Of a stretch of DNA of 64,000 nt, positions 1 through 11,723 are shown one piece after another. The translations under genes were made by a program, and so were the position numbers. The notes under the pieces were generated by a model. That model was not told where the DNA came from and searched no databases. It was given only the letters and a program-made list of their open reading frames with translations. Source of the DNA: Cynocephalus volans. Taxonomy: Eukaryota; Chordata; Mammalia; Dermoptera; Cynocephalidae. The number at the start of each line of letters is the position of its first letter. Position 1 is the stretch's first letter. The stretch is from positions 22,047,577 to 22,111,576 of the forward strand of contig NC_084462.1 of the NCBI RefSeq assembly GCF_027409185.1, in the 5' to 3' direction.

Positions 1-400
1 TTGTAATATTTGATTTTATTGGTACATGAATATTTATTATGGAAATTCCTATAGGAAAAATGACTTGTAGACCCTGAATTCCCAGTCCTCATTGAAACAA
101 TTGTTCTTAAATGAAGAGAGGCTTCTGTTCTTGTAGCACAGACCCTGATTGCATCTGGAGTGTGAGCACCTGCCCTCATGACCCTGGGCCCCAGCAGGGC
201 ATGTCCTCTCGGGTGGGCTGGCACCCAAGCAGAGCTTGGTTTCTACCCACATAGCCACCAGGAGCAAATTCCTGGCAGCTTTTGTTTCCTGTCCCCAAGG
301 TTTAGTAACACTGAAGCCCAGTGTCAGAGGATCTTGAGCCACAAACAAGATATTTTTTTAAAAAGGAGGGGGGGATTTTTGTTTACAAAATTTTCATTTT

Positions 401-428
401 ACCAAGCAAGAAGCTACAATCCCAGAGT
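401..428 (+). repeat. 28-bp exact direct repeat, copy 1 (partner at 1864-1891)
   Basis: The 28 bases beginning ACCAAGCAAG and ending CCCAGAGT occur identically at 401-428 and 1864-1891, 1463 bp apart in the same orientation. The flanks differ on both sides. The copies are not part of a recognised SINE or L1. The interval does not end in a poly(A) or begin with a poly(T) tract, so a simple retrotransposon target duplication is unlikely. Confidence 0.85.
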
Positions 429-696
429 CTGGGTTCAGTGCTGGACACCTGGCAACCCTGGTTGTGAGGACTAAGTGTCCTAACAAGTTTGATGTGCCAA
501 GACCAAGGCACATACTAGACACACAGTGTTAAATTCCTTCCAGCTTCCTGATAAAAGGTGGGAAAGGGAGACATGATGGAGAAAGGAGGAAGGTGGAATA
601 AACCCCTCATTGTGGAAGTCTGGCAATTAAAAAAAAAAAAAAAGTGAAGTAATAAGATAGCTGGAGAGAGCAACATTAAGTATGTTTTTCCTCCTA

Positions 697-799
697 TTTT
701 TTTTTTTTTTCCGACTTCTGACCAGTACAGGGGATCAAACCCTGGGCCTTGGTGTTATCAGCACTACACTCTAACCAATTGAGCTAACCAGCCATCCCA
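697..799 (-). mobile_element. tRNA-Ile-derived SINE, monomer
   Basis: Read on the minus strand this is one tRNA-like unit: a GGCTGGTTAGCTCAATTGG start containing the A box, an AACACCAAGG anticodon-loop region, a GGGTTTGATCC B box, an acceptor-like end, then a poly(A) tail (the T-run at 697-710). It has no tRNA-unrelated body. Divergence from the other copies suggests an older monomeric subfamily. Confidence 0.85.
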
Positions 800-2265
800 T
801 TTTTTCCTTTTTAAGGGGATGATATAAGGTTTGAAGCAAGAATAAATGAAAACCAATATACTCCATATGACTGGAATACTGAATTAATTATAAACTTACA
901 CATAAGAAAACCTTTAAAAAATAAAATGTTACTACTGTCCTTGCAATGAGACTTAAATCTCATTGGGAACATCATTAGAAAACATTCTTGATATTTTAAA
1001 ATCAAATCTTTTCAGTGAGGCATACAGCAAATGCAAACCTAGAAATACCAGGGAGGTAGTCTTTCAGTACCTAAAATAGTCCCTAGCAGAGATGTCCTTT
1101 CTGAACATTATAACCAAGTATTCATTATGTGAAGAACAATGAGATTCAGGACTCTGAGTGACAATTCTGTCATTAGGTTTGATAAATTTATTCAGGAAGC
1201 AAATTAAGTGTTTATTTCCCACTAGACTTTTGATTAGCATTTAAACTAATTTAGCCTGCCTGCTATACACAAGGACTGTCCAGTTAAACTAAGCACAGGA
1301 TTTGTAAAAGAAAAAATATTTCCCAAGTTGGATTTTAATATACTGTTCTTATTTTAGCTAAAAGGACAATGTTAATTTATTCAAGTGTTATCAATTATAT
1401 ATCACACAGAAATAATTTATCAATTTTACATCCATATACAGATTACTAGTGTTGTTTTCTTTATATCTGAATGTAAAATACAACATTCAGAGATTAAGGG
1501 TTTTCTACAAGTTATTATATCAAGTGAGGTAAATTAACTTTAATTATTCATCTTCCTTCTTCATCGATTAGTAGATTAAGGCTAAAATATTTTTGATGCT
1601 AACAAAAATGAAAACAGGTGTATTATCAATAATAAATGAAGCTGGCAACAACTTATTCCCTATGATATAACTAATTAACTGTAGGCATTTTCATTCAAGG
1701 CTTAAAAAATGCTATATCTAAAATTTTAAACATTTCTTTAAAAGTATTAAAAGAGGACCTCAAAACACAGGGATGAGTTTTCAAGGTACTAAAAGACAGT
1801 TTCAGTTCAATATTACCAAGCAAAACCATGTTAAAATTTTTAAGAATTTTTTTTCAAAGAACTACCAAGCAAGAAGCTACAATCCCAGAGTACATGAATT
1901 TGTTGTTTTGTTTTAAAGCAACCACTTCTAGTTGAGAAAGCTTAAAAACACAAAATAAAACAGGACTACTGCTCCCAAGTTTCATATGATAAGCTACTTA
2001 TTCCTTTGGCCTAAAACCTCACACCCCAGGTAGGTGCTGAGTGGTCCGTTAAGACAAGAATTTAAGGGAGATTCCACAAAATCTAGCTCTCATTTTACTA
2101 TATCTAATACTCCACAGTGACAACTGAAAAAGAATAAGAACAAACAGATTAAGTCCATGCTTTCATAGTTCGAATGTTACCCCCTCCTTCTTCTACCTTG
2201 GGGGGATGATGATAAACATTGGCACACACTATAGGATACTCAAAGAGAAAAATATTTGAGGTACT
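800..2265. other. AT-rich intron sequence, nothing recognised
   Basis: No open frame of note, RNA gene or clear repeat was recognised here apart from the second copy of the 28-bp direct repeat at 1864-1891. Old, heavily decayed L1 sequence is possible but cannot be shown by eye. Confidence 0.6.
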
Positions 2266-2269
2266 GAGT

Positions 2270-2490
2270 CCTTCCTTTGTGCCAAGCACTACACTAACTG
2301 CATTTTAGTGATGGTCTCCTTTAGTTCTTACAACCTTATGAGGGTGGTACCCCCATTTTACAGAGGAGGAAACTGAGGCTTGAGAGGTTAGATGGTTTCC
2401 CCAAGTTTACACAAGTACTAAAGGTGGTGGAGCCAGGATTTGAACACATATTTGATCCTGAGCCTGCACTCTTAACTATACATCCTCATT
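2270..2490 (-). repeat. MIR SINE
   Basis: The segment reads as the reverse complement of MIR. It runs from a GTGCCAAGCACTACACTAA start through CATTTTACAGAGGAGGAAAC (the MIR core and CORE-SINE region) to GGATTTGAACAC and CTCTTAACTATAC (the reversed tRNA-related head). Nearly full length and moderately diverged, as expected for this ancient mammalian SINE. Confidence 0.85.
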
Positions 2491-3395
2491 CAAATGTTCA
2501 AAGAGAAATCATATAGAAGTGGAATTATATTTGCTCTACTGGGTACCCAAGGAAGGTGTGATGCCCAAGATGCATGAATTATGGGGAAACAAATGTCTAC
2601 TCAACATCAGCCAGCACATTAAAATTATTAGCATTGTTTAAAAATGGAAAAGACAACCTCTGAAGGGCTGGGCAGTACCACAGAGGCCTGCATGCATTGA
2701 GTAAGGGCTGGACTGGTCCTTGAAGCCATTTTAGCTCAGAGTGCATCGTCACGTGGGAGGTAAAACCAGAGCAGTGGGACTTAACCCCCAGGCACCTCAT
2801 GGAAATCAGCCCCCGCCACCATGCCTGTGTCACAACACACAGTCAAACAGAGTGGTCGATGGCTACATGCTCAATGCACCTGAACTTTCTTAATAAACGA
2901 AGATATGCCTTAGGGAAGGCAGGGAAATCCACAGGCCTGCCATACAGCTCACACTGCAAAGGCAGCATTCGGAAAAGGGCTGGGCTGCCACTGGACACGA
3001 AGCAGCACTGCCTGGCTCGCTCCTGCTGCTGTGGGGCTTGGCCTGGAAGTGGGGAGAATGCGGTGGAAGAGGCCTCCCCCAGGTTCTATTTCAATGCTGT
3101 ACTGCCAGCTCTGAGCCTCCCCGTGCTCGTCTGTGAGATGGGCAGGGAATACCCCCCTCCTACGACCTAGTGAGAATCAAATGAGAAAATGGAAGTGAAG
3201 CATCTGACCTGCTGTGATCTCCACTAATGGTTAAGTTTCTGACAGAGGGAAGCCAAAATGCTGAGTGTTAAGTATCAATGTTGTTGGGCAGGTGAAACAG
3301 GGCCGCTCTTGTTCACAGGGATATAGAACTACACATTCACACAATGAACTCCAGACTCATATTTCCAGTTGACAACTTGACATTTCCAGGTGGTA
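2491..3395. other. Unassigned intron sequence
   Basis: This stretch is more GC-rich than its surroundings and carries a 123-codon open frame (2799-3170, plus) whose translation resembles no family I know. A short MIR-like piece, GTCTGTGAGATGGGCAGG, lies near 3130. No gene is called. Confidence 0.5.
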
Positions 3396-3399
3396 TAAT

Positions 3400-4150
3400 A
3401 TGCATCCCAAACTTTTTCCTTACATTATAGCCAGTGTACCAGCAAATCCCATCATCTCTACCTTCAAACCCAATCAAAGCCATTGGCCTTTCTCACCTGT
3501 ACTGGTACAACAGTCTCCCTGGTACAACCAGTCTCCCTATTTCCACCCTTCTATAGTATTCTTCAGGCAGAAACCAGGAAGTACCTTTTAAAATGTAAGT
3601 CAGATCATGTCACTCCTGAGTTCAAAAGCTTCAGAGGCCCTGCCTCCAATCAGATTAAAAGGCAAAGCTCTTAACCACAACCCAAGAGGCCCTACGTGAC
3701 CTTGCCCCTCCCCAACACCTGTGTCATAGCCCAAACACACACAGAGATCTTGACATAGTGTCTCCAGACCTCATCCCCTCTCAGTTCTCTCCATCTTTAA
3801 CTGCACCTCAACCAGATTGGCTTTCATGCTGCCCACTAAGGCCTCAGGGCCTTTGCACTTGCCAGTCTCCAGTGGAATAATCTCCCCCAACATCTGCCTG
3901 ATGAACTCGCTTCCTTAATGCATGTCCCTGAGCACACTAACTAAACCAGCCCCACTCCATCCTTTTTCTCCCTCACTCAACGGCCCCTCACATTAAAACT
4001 ACCCAGTTTATTAGTCTTGTTTATCTGTTTACCATCCACTAATGTTAGTTTCCTGAGAGCAGGGACTTTTATTTTGTTGATTTATTAGTGACTAGAACAA
4101 TGCCTATGAAATAGTTGAGGCTCATTTAAATGAGCACACTGATTTAAATA
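3400..4150 (+). repeat. L2 LINE, 3' portion
   Basis: Typical L2 3'-end sequence in sense orientation. Landmarks are CCTCAGGGCCTTTGCACTTG near 3842, a CCCTGAGCAC stretch near 3927, TTATTAGTCTTGTTTATCTG near 4010, and GAGAGCAGGGACTTTTATTT near 4055. About 700 bp of decayed, non-coding L2. Confidence 0.85.
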
Positions 4151-4659
4151 GGAAAGAAAAACTACTGTAATACCTTGATTATTGGATATTAGGTTTTACG
4201 TGCTTTTCAGAATACCAAAGAATGATTTCCCCCCCAATTAACGGAAGAGCCATGAAGAAACAATCCCTGTACCCCACCCCCCATACTACAGTATTCATCT
4301 ACTTCCCCAGTACAGGGATCCATGTCGCTGCCAACAGAAGAAAATTTAAAGTCAAATGTAGACAGCCATTAAAATGATGAATAAATAGATTTATCAATTC
4401 AAAGAAATATGTGTGGAATGTTACATTTAAAAAAGCATGCACAAAATAGTTTATAGCTACAAGTTTTAATGATCTAAAAACAGACATTTAAAATTGATGA
4501 AGATAGAAACTGAGTTGGATGTTTATTAAGCTCATTTTTCAGTAAATGTATAAAATTTTTAAAAATTTAAAGTGTATTTTAATTCTCATTATAAAATGAA
4601 ATTGTAGTTCTAAACTTCCCAGAGGACTCATAAGTTATTTTAAAACATTAATATAAAAC
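4151..4659. other. AT-rich intron sequence, nothing recognised
   Basis: No feature was recognised in this AT-rich stretch between the L2 fragment and the SINE at 4660. Confidence 0.55.
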
Positions 4660-4746
4660 GGGTGCTGATTAGCTCAGTTGGATAGAGACTGGTACTAATA
4701 ACACCAAGGGTTCAGATCCTCTTAATCAGCCAGGTGCCAAAAAAGA
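4660..4746 (+). mobile_element. tRNA-Ile-derived SINE, monomer
   Basis: A single diverged tRNA-like unit: GATTAGCTCAGTTGG (A box), CTAATAACACCAAGG (tRNA-Ile anticodon-arm-like), GGTTCAGATCC (B box), then a short A-rich tail. The first half of the B box is preserved. It is closer to a genuine tRNA-Ile than the dimeric copies are, so probably an older monomer. Confidence 0.8.
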
Positions 4747-5220
4747 AAGGGAAAGTGGGTAGAATTGAGTAGAGAATAAAAGTGGGATAAAATTAAAATA
4801 TTTAATCATTTAATATTTAATACACATCAGAGAGAAAAAAGACCTTAGTATGTCACAAATTTCTATTATTACACAAATGGAAGCTACTAACAGCTATGCC
4901 TTTGAGTTATAAATACCTGAGTCATATATGATCAGCCTCAGTGCACAAGAGTTACAGGAATAGACTTATTCTGGACTCAAAGTGCAGCTCTTAGTTTGCC
5001 ATTTAATTTGCCTCTAATTTGCCTCTCTAGTCACCTAGCAATTTTTTTTATCTTTAAACCCATGCTTCTAAAATATCAGTCAGCTTTGAGTAACTCAAAA
5101 CCTTTTAGTTCTAATAGTACTAATTCTTATTTCAATTTGAAGTGAGACATACACAGAATCTGTAGCCTCGCACACAAAAAAATAACAAGGCTCTGATTTT
5201 TCCTTTCGTTATTTCCCATG

Positions 5221-5650
5221 ATCCTCTCCATAAGCCCTAAATCCCAAGTAAAGAAAATATCCTGTTCCCTTCCATCTGTTCCCTCCACCAGAACATACAG
5301 CCCTTTCCACCTCCAATGCTGCCCATGAGGATATTACACATCCCCTAACACTCAATTTCCCCTCCACCTCCTCCACCGCCCCCCCACATAGGTGGGATCA
5401 TTTCTTCCATAAAATTTTGTAGCCTTTGTACCTTTTACTCTTGTATTCAGTCCTGTATTAAAACTCCATATGCATATATTTTCATAGTCTCCCTTACTGT
5501 GTTGTCAGTAACTTGAAGGTAGGGACTGCATCTTATTAATGTGACGGCCACAGTATCAAGAGAGCCTAGAGAAATCTGATTCACAGAATCAGAGCCCAAT
5601 ATTCTTATTTGATACACTCATTTATTCAATCAACAAACATTTCTAAGCTC
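5221..5650 (+). repeat. L2-like LINE fragment
   Basis: A weak match to the L2 3' region: a pyrimidine-rich run followed by AACTTGAAGGTAGGGACTGC near 5511 and an ATTTATTCAATCAACAAACA end. It is strongly diverged and could instead be another ancient repeat. The flanking stretches 4747-5220 and 5651-6115 hold nothing I recognise. Confidence 0.45.
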
Positions 5651-6115
5651 ACTCTTAACTATATCTACTTCTCACATCCTTGCCTCACCAAAAGTTTATC
5701 ACTGAGCCGGGCAGGGATGACACATTTGTGGTAATTGCTGCCACCTCCCACTCTGGTACCTCCCTATACCAGACACTGCTGAATGGTCACCAGGACACCT
5801 TTTCCCAGCCTCAGAACTGTTCTTGAAATGTTGTGAGCACAGCTGTTCACAGTTCCTTTCCAGGTTTTTTTACACAAGGACTTGTCCCAAGGCCATTTTT
5901 CATACTGAATCAAATTCTGGCTTCCTGTTTCTTCTTTCTGCTGAATTTAAGGAACAATACACAAGGTCTAAATCTTTCTCTCACATGCCCAGTCTTCCAG
6001 TTTTTAAAGACGGGTTTCGTGATTTGTTCCCTGCATAGACATCCCACTTTTGTGTACGGTCTTCTTTAAAAATACAAATTAAATTCAAAATTAATTTTTT
6101 TTCCCAGCCAGCTGC

Positions 6116-6174
6116 AAAAAAAAAAAAAAAAAAGAAAAAAGAAAAAGAAAAAGAAAAGAAAAGAAAAAGAAAAA
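6116..6174 (+). repeat. A-rich simple repeat, (AAAAG)n-like
   Basis: An uninterrupted A run passes into AAAAAG/AAAG units. It may be the tail of a decayed retrotransposon, but no body is recognisable upstream. Confidence 0.85.
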
Positions 6175-6269
6175 TTAAGTACAACATTTTAGTAGGGGTG
6201 GTGAAATTTGAGGCCTAAAGCTTGAGCTTCATGGCTTTGTGTTGAATCCTCCAGTATCCATGGAATCAA

Positions 6270-6420
6270 TGAATTTGAATTTAAATCCAAACTTCACTCC
6301 TTACTAGTTGTATGACATTAGACAAGTTACTTAACCTAAGTTTCCATTTTCTTGTCCAGAAAATGAGAATACCTTCTACCGCAGAAGACTATTGTGAGAA
6401 TTAAACGAAGCTCCTCAATT
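6270..6420 (+). repeat. MIR SINE fragment
   Basis: Sense-strand MIR landmarks: TTACTAGTTGTATGACATTA, ACAAGTTACTTAACCTAAG, then AAAATGAGAATACC and TTGTGAGAATTAAACGAAG. Truncated at both ends. Confidence 0.8.
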
Positions 6421-6754
6421 TTGTATTTCTATTAATGTTAACAAAATCCACTCACTGAGCTATGCACACCGAGTCAGGGCCAACTAGGATCCTGGATTTT
6501 AATTCAGGTTTTCAGATTTCCCCTCATGTGAAAAGTTGAGAAGAATAAGGTAACAATTAGATGTTAATGGTATTGCTGTTGGCCTGCCTGAATTTTCTAG
6601 AGGGCTGGGAAACGTGTAAAATAACAGCTAATCCTAAAGGTTTCAAAGTAGAATGTGTACAGTGAGCCTCCTGAATTATTACAATGTCTATTATTTTTAG
6701 TATGAATTAATTGGGATACCCCATACTGGGAACTTTTCCAAAGTGACATACTTA

Positions 6755-7515
6755 CTTTTTGGGGGGTGGTGGTAGGTAGAACATCTATAAGTTTATCAAC
6801 AGTAACACTTAGTATATACATAATGTTGTACAATCATCACCATTATCCAGTTCAAAAACATTTTCACCACCTGAAAAGAAACCCTGTACCCATTAAGCAA
6901 CCATTCTCCATTTCCCCATCCCCCTCAGAACCTCAAAATCTGCTGTCTCTACGGATTTGCTGACTCTGGCTATTTCATATAAACAAATCATATAATATGT
7001 GGCCTTTTTATCTGGTTCCCTTCACTTAGCACATTTTCAAGGTTCATCCTATTGCAGCATGTATCAGTATTCATTCTTTTTTATGGCTAAATAATATTCC
7101 ATTACATGAATATACTACATTTTGTTTTTCCATTCATCAGCTGCTGGACAATTGGGTTGTTTCCACCTTTTGGCTATCATGAGTAGTGCTGCTATAAACA
7201 CTTGTATTCAAGATTATGCATGGGCATATGTTTCATTTCTCTTGAGTAGAACTGGAGGAGTGGAATTGCAGGGTCATACGATAACTCTGATTAAACAGCT
7301 TTCCAATACGGCTGCTCCATTTTACATTCCCAATAGCAATGTACGAGGGTTCCAATTTCTCTTTATCTTTGTCAGCACTTGTTATTGTCTACCTTTTTAA
7401 TTACAGCTGCTCTGTTGGGTGCGAAGTGGTTATCTTGTTGTTTTGATTTGCATTTCCCAAATGACTAATGACATTGAGCATCTTTTCATGTGCCTGTTGG
7501 CATCCTTACTTTCAA
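6755..7515 (-). mobile_element. L1 LINE fragment (3' end of ORF2 and 3' UTR), antisense
   Basis: Characteristic reversed L1 landmarks appear in order: AATAATATTCCATTACATGA, GGACAATTGGGTTGTTTCCA, TGGCTATCATGAGTAGTGCT, GGAGTGGAATTGCAGGGTCA, TCCATTTTACATTCCCAATA. The T-run side is at the left, so the element points to the minus strand. The reading frames are broken; it is an old L1M-type relic. Confidence 0.88.
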
Positions 7516-8152
7516 TAATTTTGTTAAGTTATCCAGAACAGGAAAGAGTACCTGAATAAGTACATTTACTCCCATATGGATGAAGACCAAAAACCTTTTA
7601 GAATCCCACTGGCACTAACAAGGATCTATCTAATCGCCCCCACCAGAACTGTCCAGCCTCCACTGTGGCACCACAGTGTGCCTGGGAGTGTGTCTGGTAT
7701 GGTCATGCCAGGCCCTACTTACCTCATGATGCTAACCACATCTGTCTTTGATGTGTCCCTCTCTCCTTTACTTAGTTGTCCTTCCTCAACCTGTCACAGG
7801 GGACACACCCCTTTGCTGTTTCCTGTGCATCTAACCAGAGTCACTCTTTCTTAGCATGCTCTAAACCCCCTCCTGCTGCTCTATCTGTGTGTTATAAGTT
7901 AGTGGTTTTGTTTCTGATTTCAGGCCTCGCACAGTGTTGTGAACAGAATAAGAAATCCACACCCATTTGTAAGAGGATGTAAGCAGCTCTTGTGAACAAG
8001 GATGGTGGAAGTAGCATAGCCCCTAAGTCCTCTGTGCCAACCTTCTTATGACAGGCCAGTCGTCCTGCCCAGTTGTTGCATCCCCCTGACCAGCTGTTGT
8101 TTGGCTGTGGCTGAGAGCATAAGAATGAGGACACATACACCTTCCCCATCCT
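7516..8152. other. Unassigned intron sequence
   Basis: A moderately GC-rich stretch without a recognised repeat or gene. Open frames at 7576-7854 (plus) and 7892-8149 (minus) show no recognisable domain. The end (CCTTCCCCATC) doubles as the probable target duplication of the element at 8153. Confidence 0.5.
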
Positions 8153-8331
8153 TTTTTTTTTTTTTTTTTTTAAAGAAAATGAAACAATTATTTTTTACAT
8201 TCTAGGATGTTGTTGCGGAGCAGTTGAGAGGGAGGGGAAAGGGGAAGGAAATGGGATGGAAGAAGGAAAGAGGAAGAGGGGCGGGATTGAAGCCTATGGC
8301 ACCCCCCCCTCATTCCCCTAGGGGAGACTGA
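8153..8331 (-). mobile_element. Short poly(A)-tailed relative of the composite L1 element at 20762
   Basis: Read on the minus strand it starts near a GGGGAATGAGG segment, has a run of eight G, then GTGCC, a CT-rich tract, CAACTGCTCCGCAACAACAT, CCTAGAATGTAAAAAA and a long poly(A) tail (the T-run at 8153-8172). The same order of landmarks lies at about 21980-22110 inside the 1.9-kb element. TCCCCATC is repeated on both sides (about 8143-8150 and 8334-8341), a possible short target duplication. The flanking sequences are otherwise unrelated. Confidence 0.7.
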
Positions 8332-8341
8332 CCCTCCCCAT

Positions 8342-9265
8342 CTTGACACACAATATTCTTCAAGGAGAAAAAGACCAATTTGAATAACTGTGAAAATTGT
8401 GTTTAAACAAGATAATTTTCTGTTCACATACTGCAAAATTCAAAGATTTAAGAGAATGGGCAAGTATAATAAAGTATAATGAAAAGTAAGCAATGATGTT
8501 TGAGATTTACACATTTAGGATGTACCCATCAAGCAATTAGGAAGCATTAAATTGCTAAACTGACTAATCTTGATTTGATGACTTAGCTTTTACACATGTA
8601 GTCTTTACTAATTATAGTACATCATGTGTACATATAGTTACTTCAAAGGTGAGAGAAGGAATGCTTTTCTTATAACAATTTCTGTTAAGTGCAATTTACA
8701 ATATAGAACATCTTCTTAAACTTTTAGGAATTTACATACTTATACCAATATACCTATATGATATATGGACTTATACGGTGTATGTTCATATGGACTTTAT
8801 AAATTATAAGCCTATCTTTCTCTAATTACTACAGCTAAGATCTTTCCTGATCCAAAAGGTACAAAGATATGTTAAGTGAGCAATAGCCCTACCACAAACT
8901 GAGATGAGAAAAGTCACTTGCAAAGTCTAAAGGTATTTACCATGTGCACAATTCCAGGAAAAACTATTTCTTTCCAAATCTCAAACTGAAACTACCCACA
9001 AAAAAGTTGGAATAAATGGTCATATTATAAATACTGTTAGGTAAAAACCACAAAATGCTGATTATATCTGATGAAAACACAAAATACAGACTCATACTCA
9101 CATGTTGAGTCAGTTTTGGACTATATGATGGTTTGCTATTTATCATAATCTTCTATCTCACTGTACTATAGTGAGCAGGATAATCTGACTGCCATAAAAT
9201 AAAGCACATTAGAAAAGCATACCTTTTTGATACATAGAAAACTAAAATTGGCATAATGGGCCATA
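8342..9265. other. AT-rich intron sequence, nothing recognised
   Basis: No gene, RNA or clear repeat was recognised; composition is strongly AT-rich. Confidence 0.55.
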
Positions 9266-9269
9266 CAGT

Positions 9270-9470
9270 TGGCAGTCGCCCTGGGATCAAATTAACCAGC
9301 TGTTAACCAGCGGGTGTCCTCAGCAAGTTACTTAGTATACCCTTTTTGAACTCCGATTTCCTCATCTGTAAAACGTAAATGAGAATAACCGTATGTACCT
9401 CATAGTGCTGTTATGATAGGAGTTAATATCTGTTATGTGCTTAAAACAATCCCTGGCCTACATAAATAAA
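9270..9470 (+). repeat. MIR SINE fragment
   Basis: Sense MIR landmarks: CAGCAAGTTACTTAGTATAC, GATTTCCTCATCTGTAAAAC, ATGAGAATAACCGTATGTAC, CTCATAGTGCTGTTATGATA and a terminal AACAATCCCTGGCC. Confidence 0.85.
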
Positions 9471-10699
9471 ATTAAGGAAGTATATAAAATCCCCTATTGT
9501 TTCTTTCCTATTTTTGTGGGAAGAATTGTAAACTCTTTAAAGTGAGCTTAACATATAATTAAAAGATCAAGTGGTTTTGATCAATAATGACTGCTTTGGC
9601 TCAACTCAGCTGTCTCACTGACTTTGGCATGAACTCTTTTATTTCATCTAGACCTTGGAAATACATTTGGAGTGTTTTTGTGAATTAATGACATCTCTTT
9701 AAAAATATTTCAGAATTTTTTTTCTGCTCTTATTTTTAAGACCAAAGGCTGGATTTTGAGTTTCAACAAGACAAAACTATAATAAATATTCTTTTTTAAA
9801 TTGCATGATCTATAAACAACCTATCGATAACAAGAGAAAACCTATGATTTTCTAGGTTCCCTGATGGTGAGGAGAAAAAATCTTTTGATTTGTGCCAATT
9901 TTAAAAACTGGACCAAAAAAATTAATAAATAATTCAAAATAATGTAATAGCTGACTACACTGGAATAAAATAACATAGCTTAAATTTATGTAATGGTAGG
10001 CTACAAAGAGCTCAAGGGAAATTTATAAACTCCCCAAAGAAAGTCTTATTCCTTGAGAAATAAATGAGAACAATCTTTATTTTTCTCTGCTCTAAAGATG
10101 AAAAAAGTGGTTCAAAGGTTCTTTTAAATATTTTGCCAAAGCACTTGACCCTGACCATTCTGTTTTCCCTTTCAAGCTTTTCAGTATTGTCTAAGTTTCA
10201 AAAATAAATGTTGCTTGATTTAGGGACAAAATTGGAAGTTTACTCAAATTTCAGTTCCCTGTTTTAAATGAGTAGTGCTAGGTCAGTATGCTGCCTTGAG
10301 TTAAGCTGTGCATGTGCAGTGAGGACTTATGTGTACAACTACAGGTACACACCTCTGACAACCTATACAGTAATATGAATTAGACTCTATGACTTATTGT
10401 TTAATAATTAAACACAGTGGATTAAAATATTTTGCCTGTGAAATCCTGACTACAGAGCTCTGGATTTTGGTTTTGGTTTGTTTGCTCCTCCAAACAAGGC
10501 TAAGTGGTTAAGGACTTGAGCTTCTTAAACTACAGTGATTCTTAGAATCGTGTTGTCAATGTATGTTAAACCCAGACACTTGGATAGCAGGTAGTAAAAG
10601 ACTGCTTTTTCTTTGGAGAAAAGGACGTCAAATCCCTCAGATGATCACTCGCGTTTAAACAACTGCATGAAACTAAAAACCTTCCACCATCTGGGCAAG
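9471..10699. other. AT-rich intron sequence, nothing recognised
   Basis: No feature could be supported. Composition is AT-rich with short homopolymer runs. Confidence 0.55.
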
Positions 10700-10886
10700 G
10701 GCCTGCAAAGGGCCAAATTGTAAAAATTTTGGGTCTTGTGGACCAAACTTTTATGCTGAAATGACTCAACCACTGTAGCCTGAAAGCAGCTATAGCACAC
10801 AAACAAAAGGGCCTGGTCATGTTCCAATAAAACTTTATTTACAAATAGGCACTGGCCAGCCCCTGTCTACAGTTTGCTCACCCCTG
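10700..10886 (+). mobile_element. Non-autonomous hAT-type DNA transposon
   Basis: The body reads GGGCCTGCAAAGGGCCAAAT, GTAGCCTGAAAGCAGCTATA, TTCCAATAAAACTTTATTTA, ending CAGTTTGCTCACCCCTG. The right terminus matches the inverted-repeat end of old hAT-Charlie-type elements of eutherians. The left terminal repeat (expected CAGGGGT...) is degraded or lost. No transposase is present. Confidence 0.75.
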
Positions 10887-11614
10887 AAGTTAAGGTACAA
10901 CTGATAAGATAAAAGCTGACACTTCAGCAAAATAAATTTGAAAGAGACTTGAACATATATGCTAATTATTAACATCAAGCAATTATGAGAATTTAGTATA
11001 AAAATGACTAGAATTTGGTATGTCCCTTAAATCATCAACATTTTTCTATCACTTTCAAATATAGTTGAAAAAAGCAATGACACATTTTCTGAATATTCTG
11101 TATAATAGAAGAATTGACTCTATTCATAAAGGACCTTTTATTTTCAAGAGAAAAAGACCAAGAAATGAGTTACTGGGTGTGTGTGTGTTAAATGTATGTC
11201 TTACAGATTTAGAAATCATTTAAATCTGCCATTATTTCCTAAGTTTTAGATAATTAGAATAACTTGCAAATTTTACATATTTACATTACAAGTGCTTCTT
11301 ACTTCTTTGTAAGAAGTAAACTATGTTATTTATCAGAGAATCAGAGAAGCTCCACCAGTGCTTGGCATTTCCACTTCTCATTTCTTGTTGACTTCTAAGG
11401 GCAAAACTTTTACACCCTTCATAGGTGGAAGAGAAAAATAAACCCAACAGAGAAGAGAACAGTAAGGTGACTTAACAAAACCCTTACAAAAAGAATCCTT
11501 CGTGAATGACAATCAAGAGACACAATAAGAGCATCAGCAGGATTAGACCCTCAAGAATTTCAAATAATGGAATTACTGCATAAATGATAAAAAGAATCAA
11601 AAACTTTATTAAAA
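10887..11614. other. AT-rich intron sequence, nothing recognised
   Basis: No gene or clear repeat. A short (GT)n run lies near 11178 and an imperfect hairpin around CTTCTTAC/GTAAGAAG near 11295-11320. Confidence 0.5.
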
Positions 11615-11627
11615 GTCAACTTGCAAG

Positions 11628-11710
11628 GCTGGCTGGTTATCTCACTGGTATATACCACCAGGACAAGGGTTCACTGGCCAGCCACCAAAAAAAAAAAAAA
11701 AAAAAAAAAG
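11628..11710 (+). mobile_element. tRNA-Ile-derived SINE, monomer, internally shortened
   Basis: Starts GCTGGCTGGTTATCTCACTG (A-box region), has a shortened middle, then AAGGGTTCACTGGCCAGCC and a long poly(A) tail. The flanks GTCAACTTGCAAG (11615-11627) and GTCAATTTGCAAG (11711-11723) are a target-site duplication with one mismatch. The B box is damaged by a small deletion. Confidence 0.85.
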
Positions 11711-11723
11711 GTCAATTTGCAAG

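Noticed and set aside
429..1863. A retrotransposon bounded by the 28-bp direct repeats
   Set aside because: No poly(A) or poly(T) tract sits next to either copy, and 28 bp is long for an L1-mediated target duplication.
2799..3170. 123-codon open frame, plus strand
   Set aside because: No known similarity, and it ends in MIR-like sequence.
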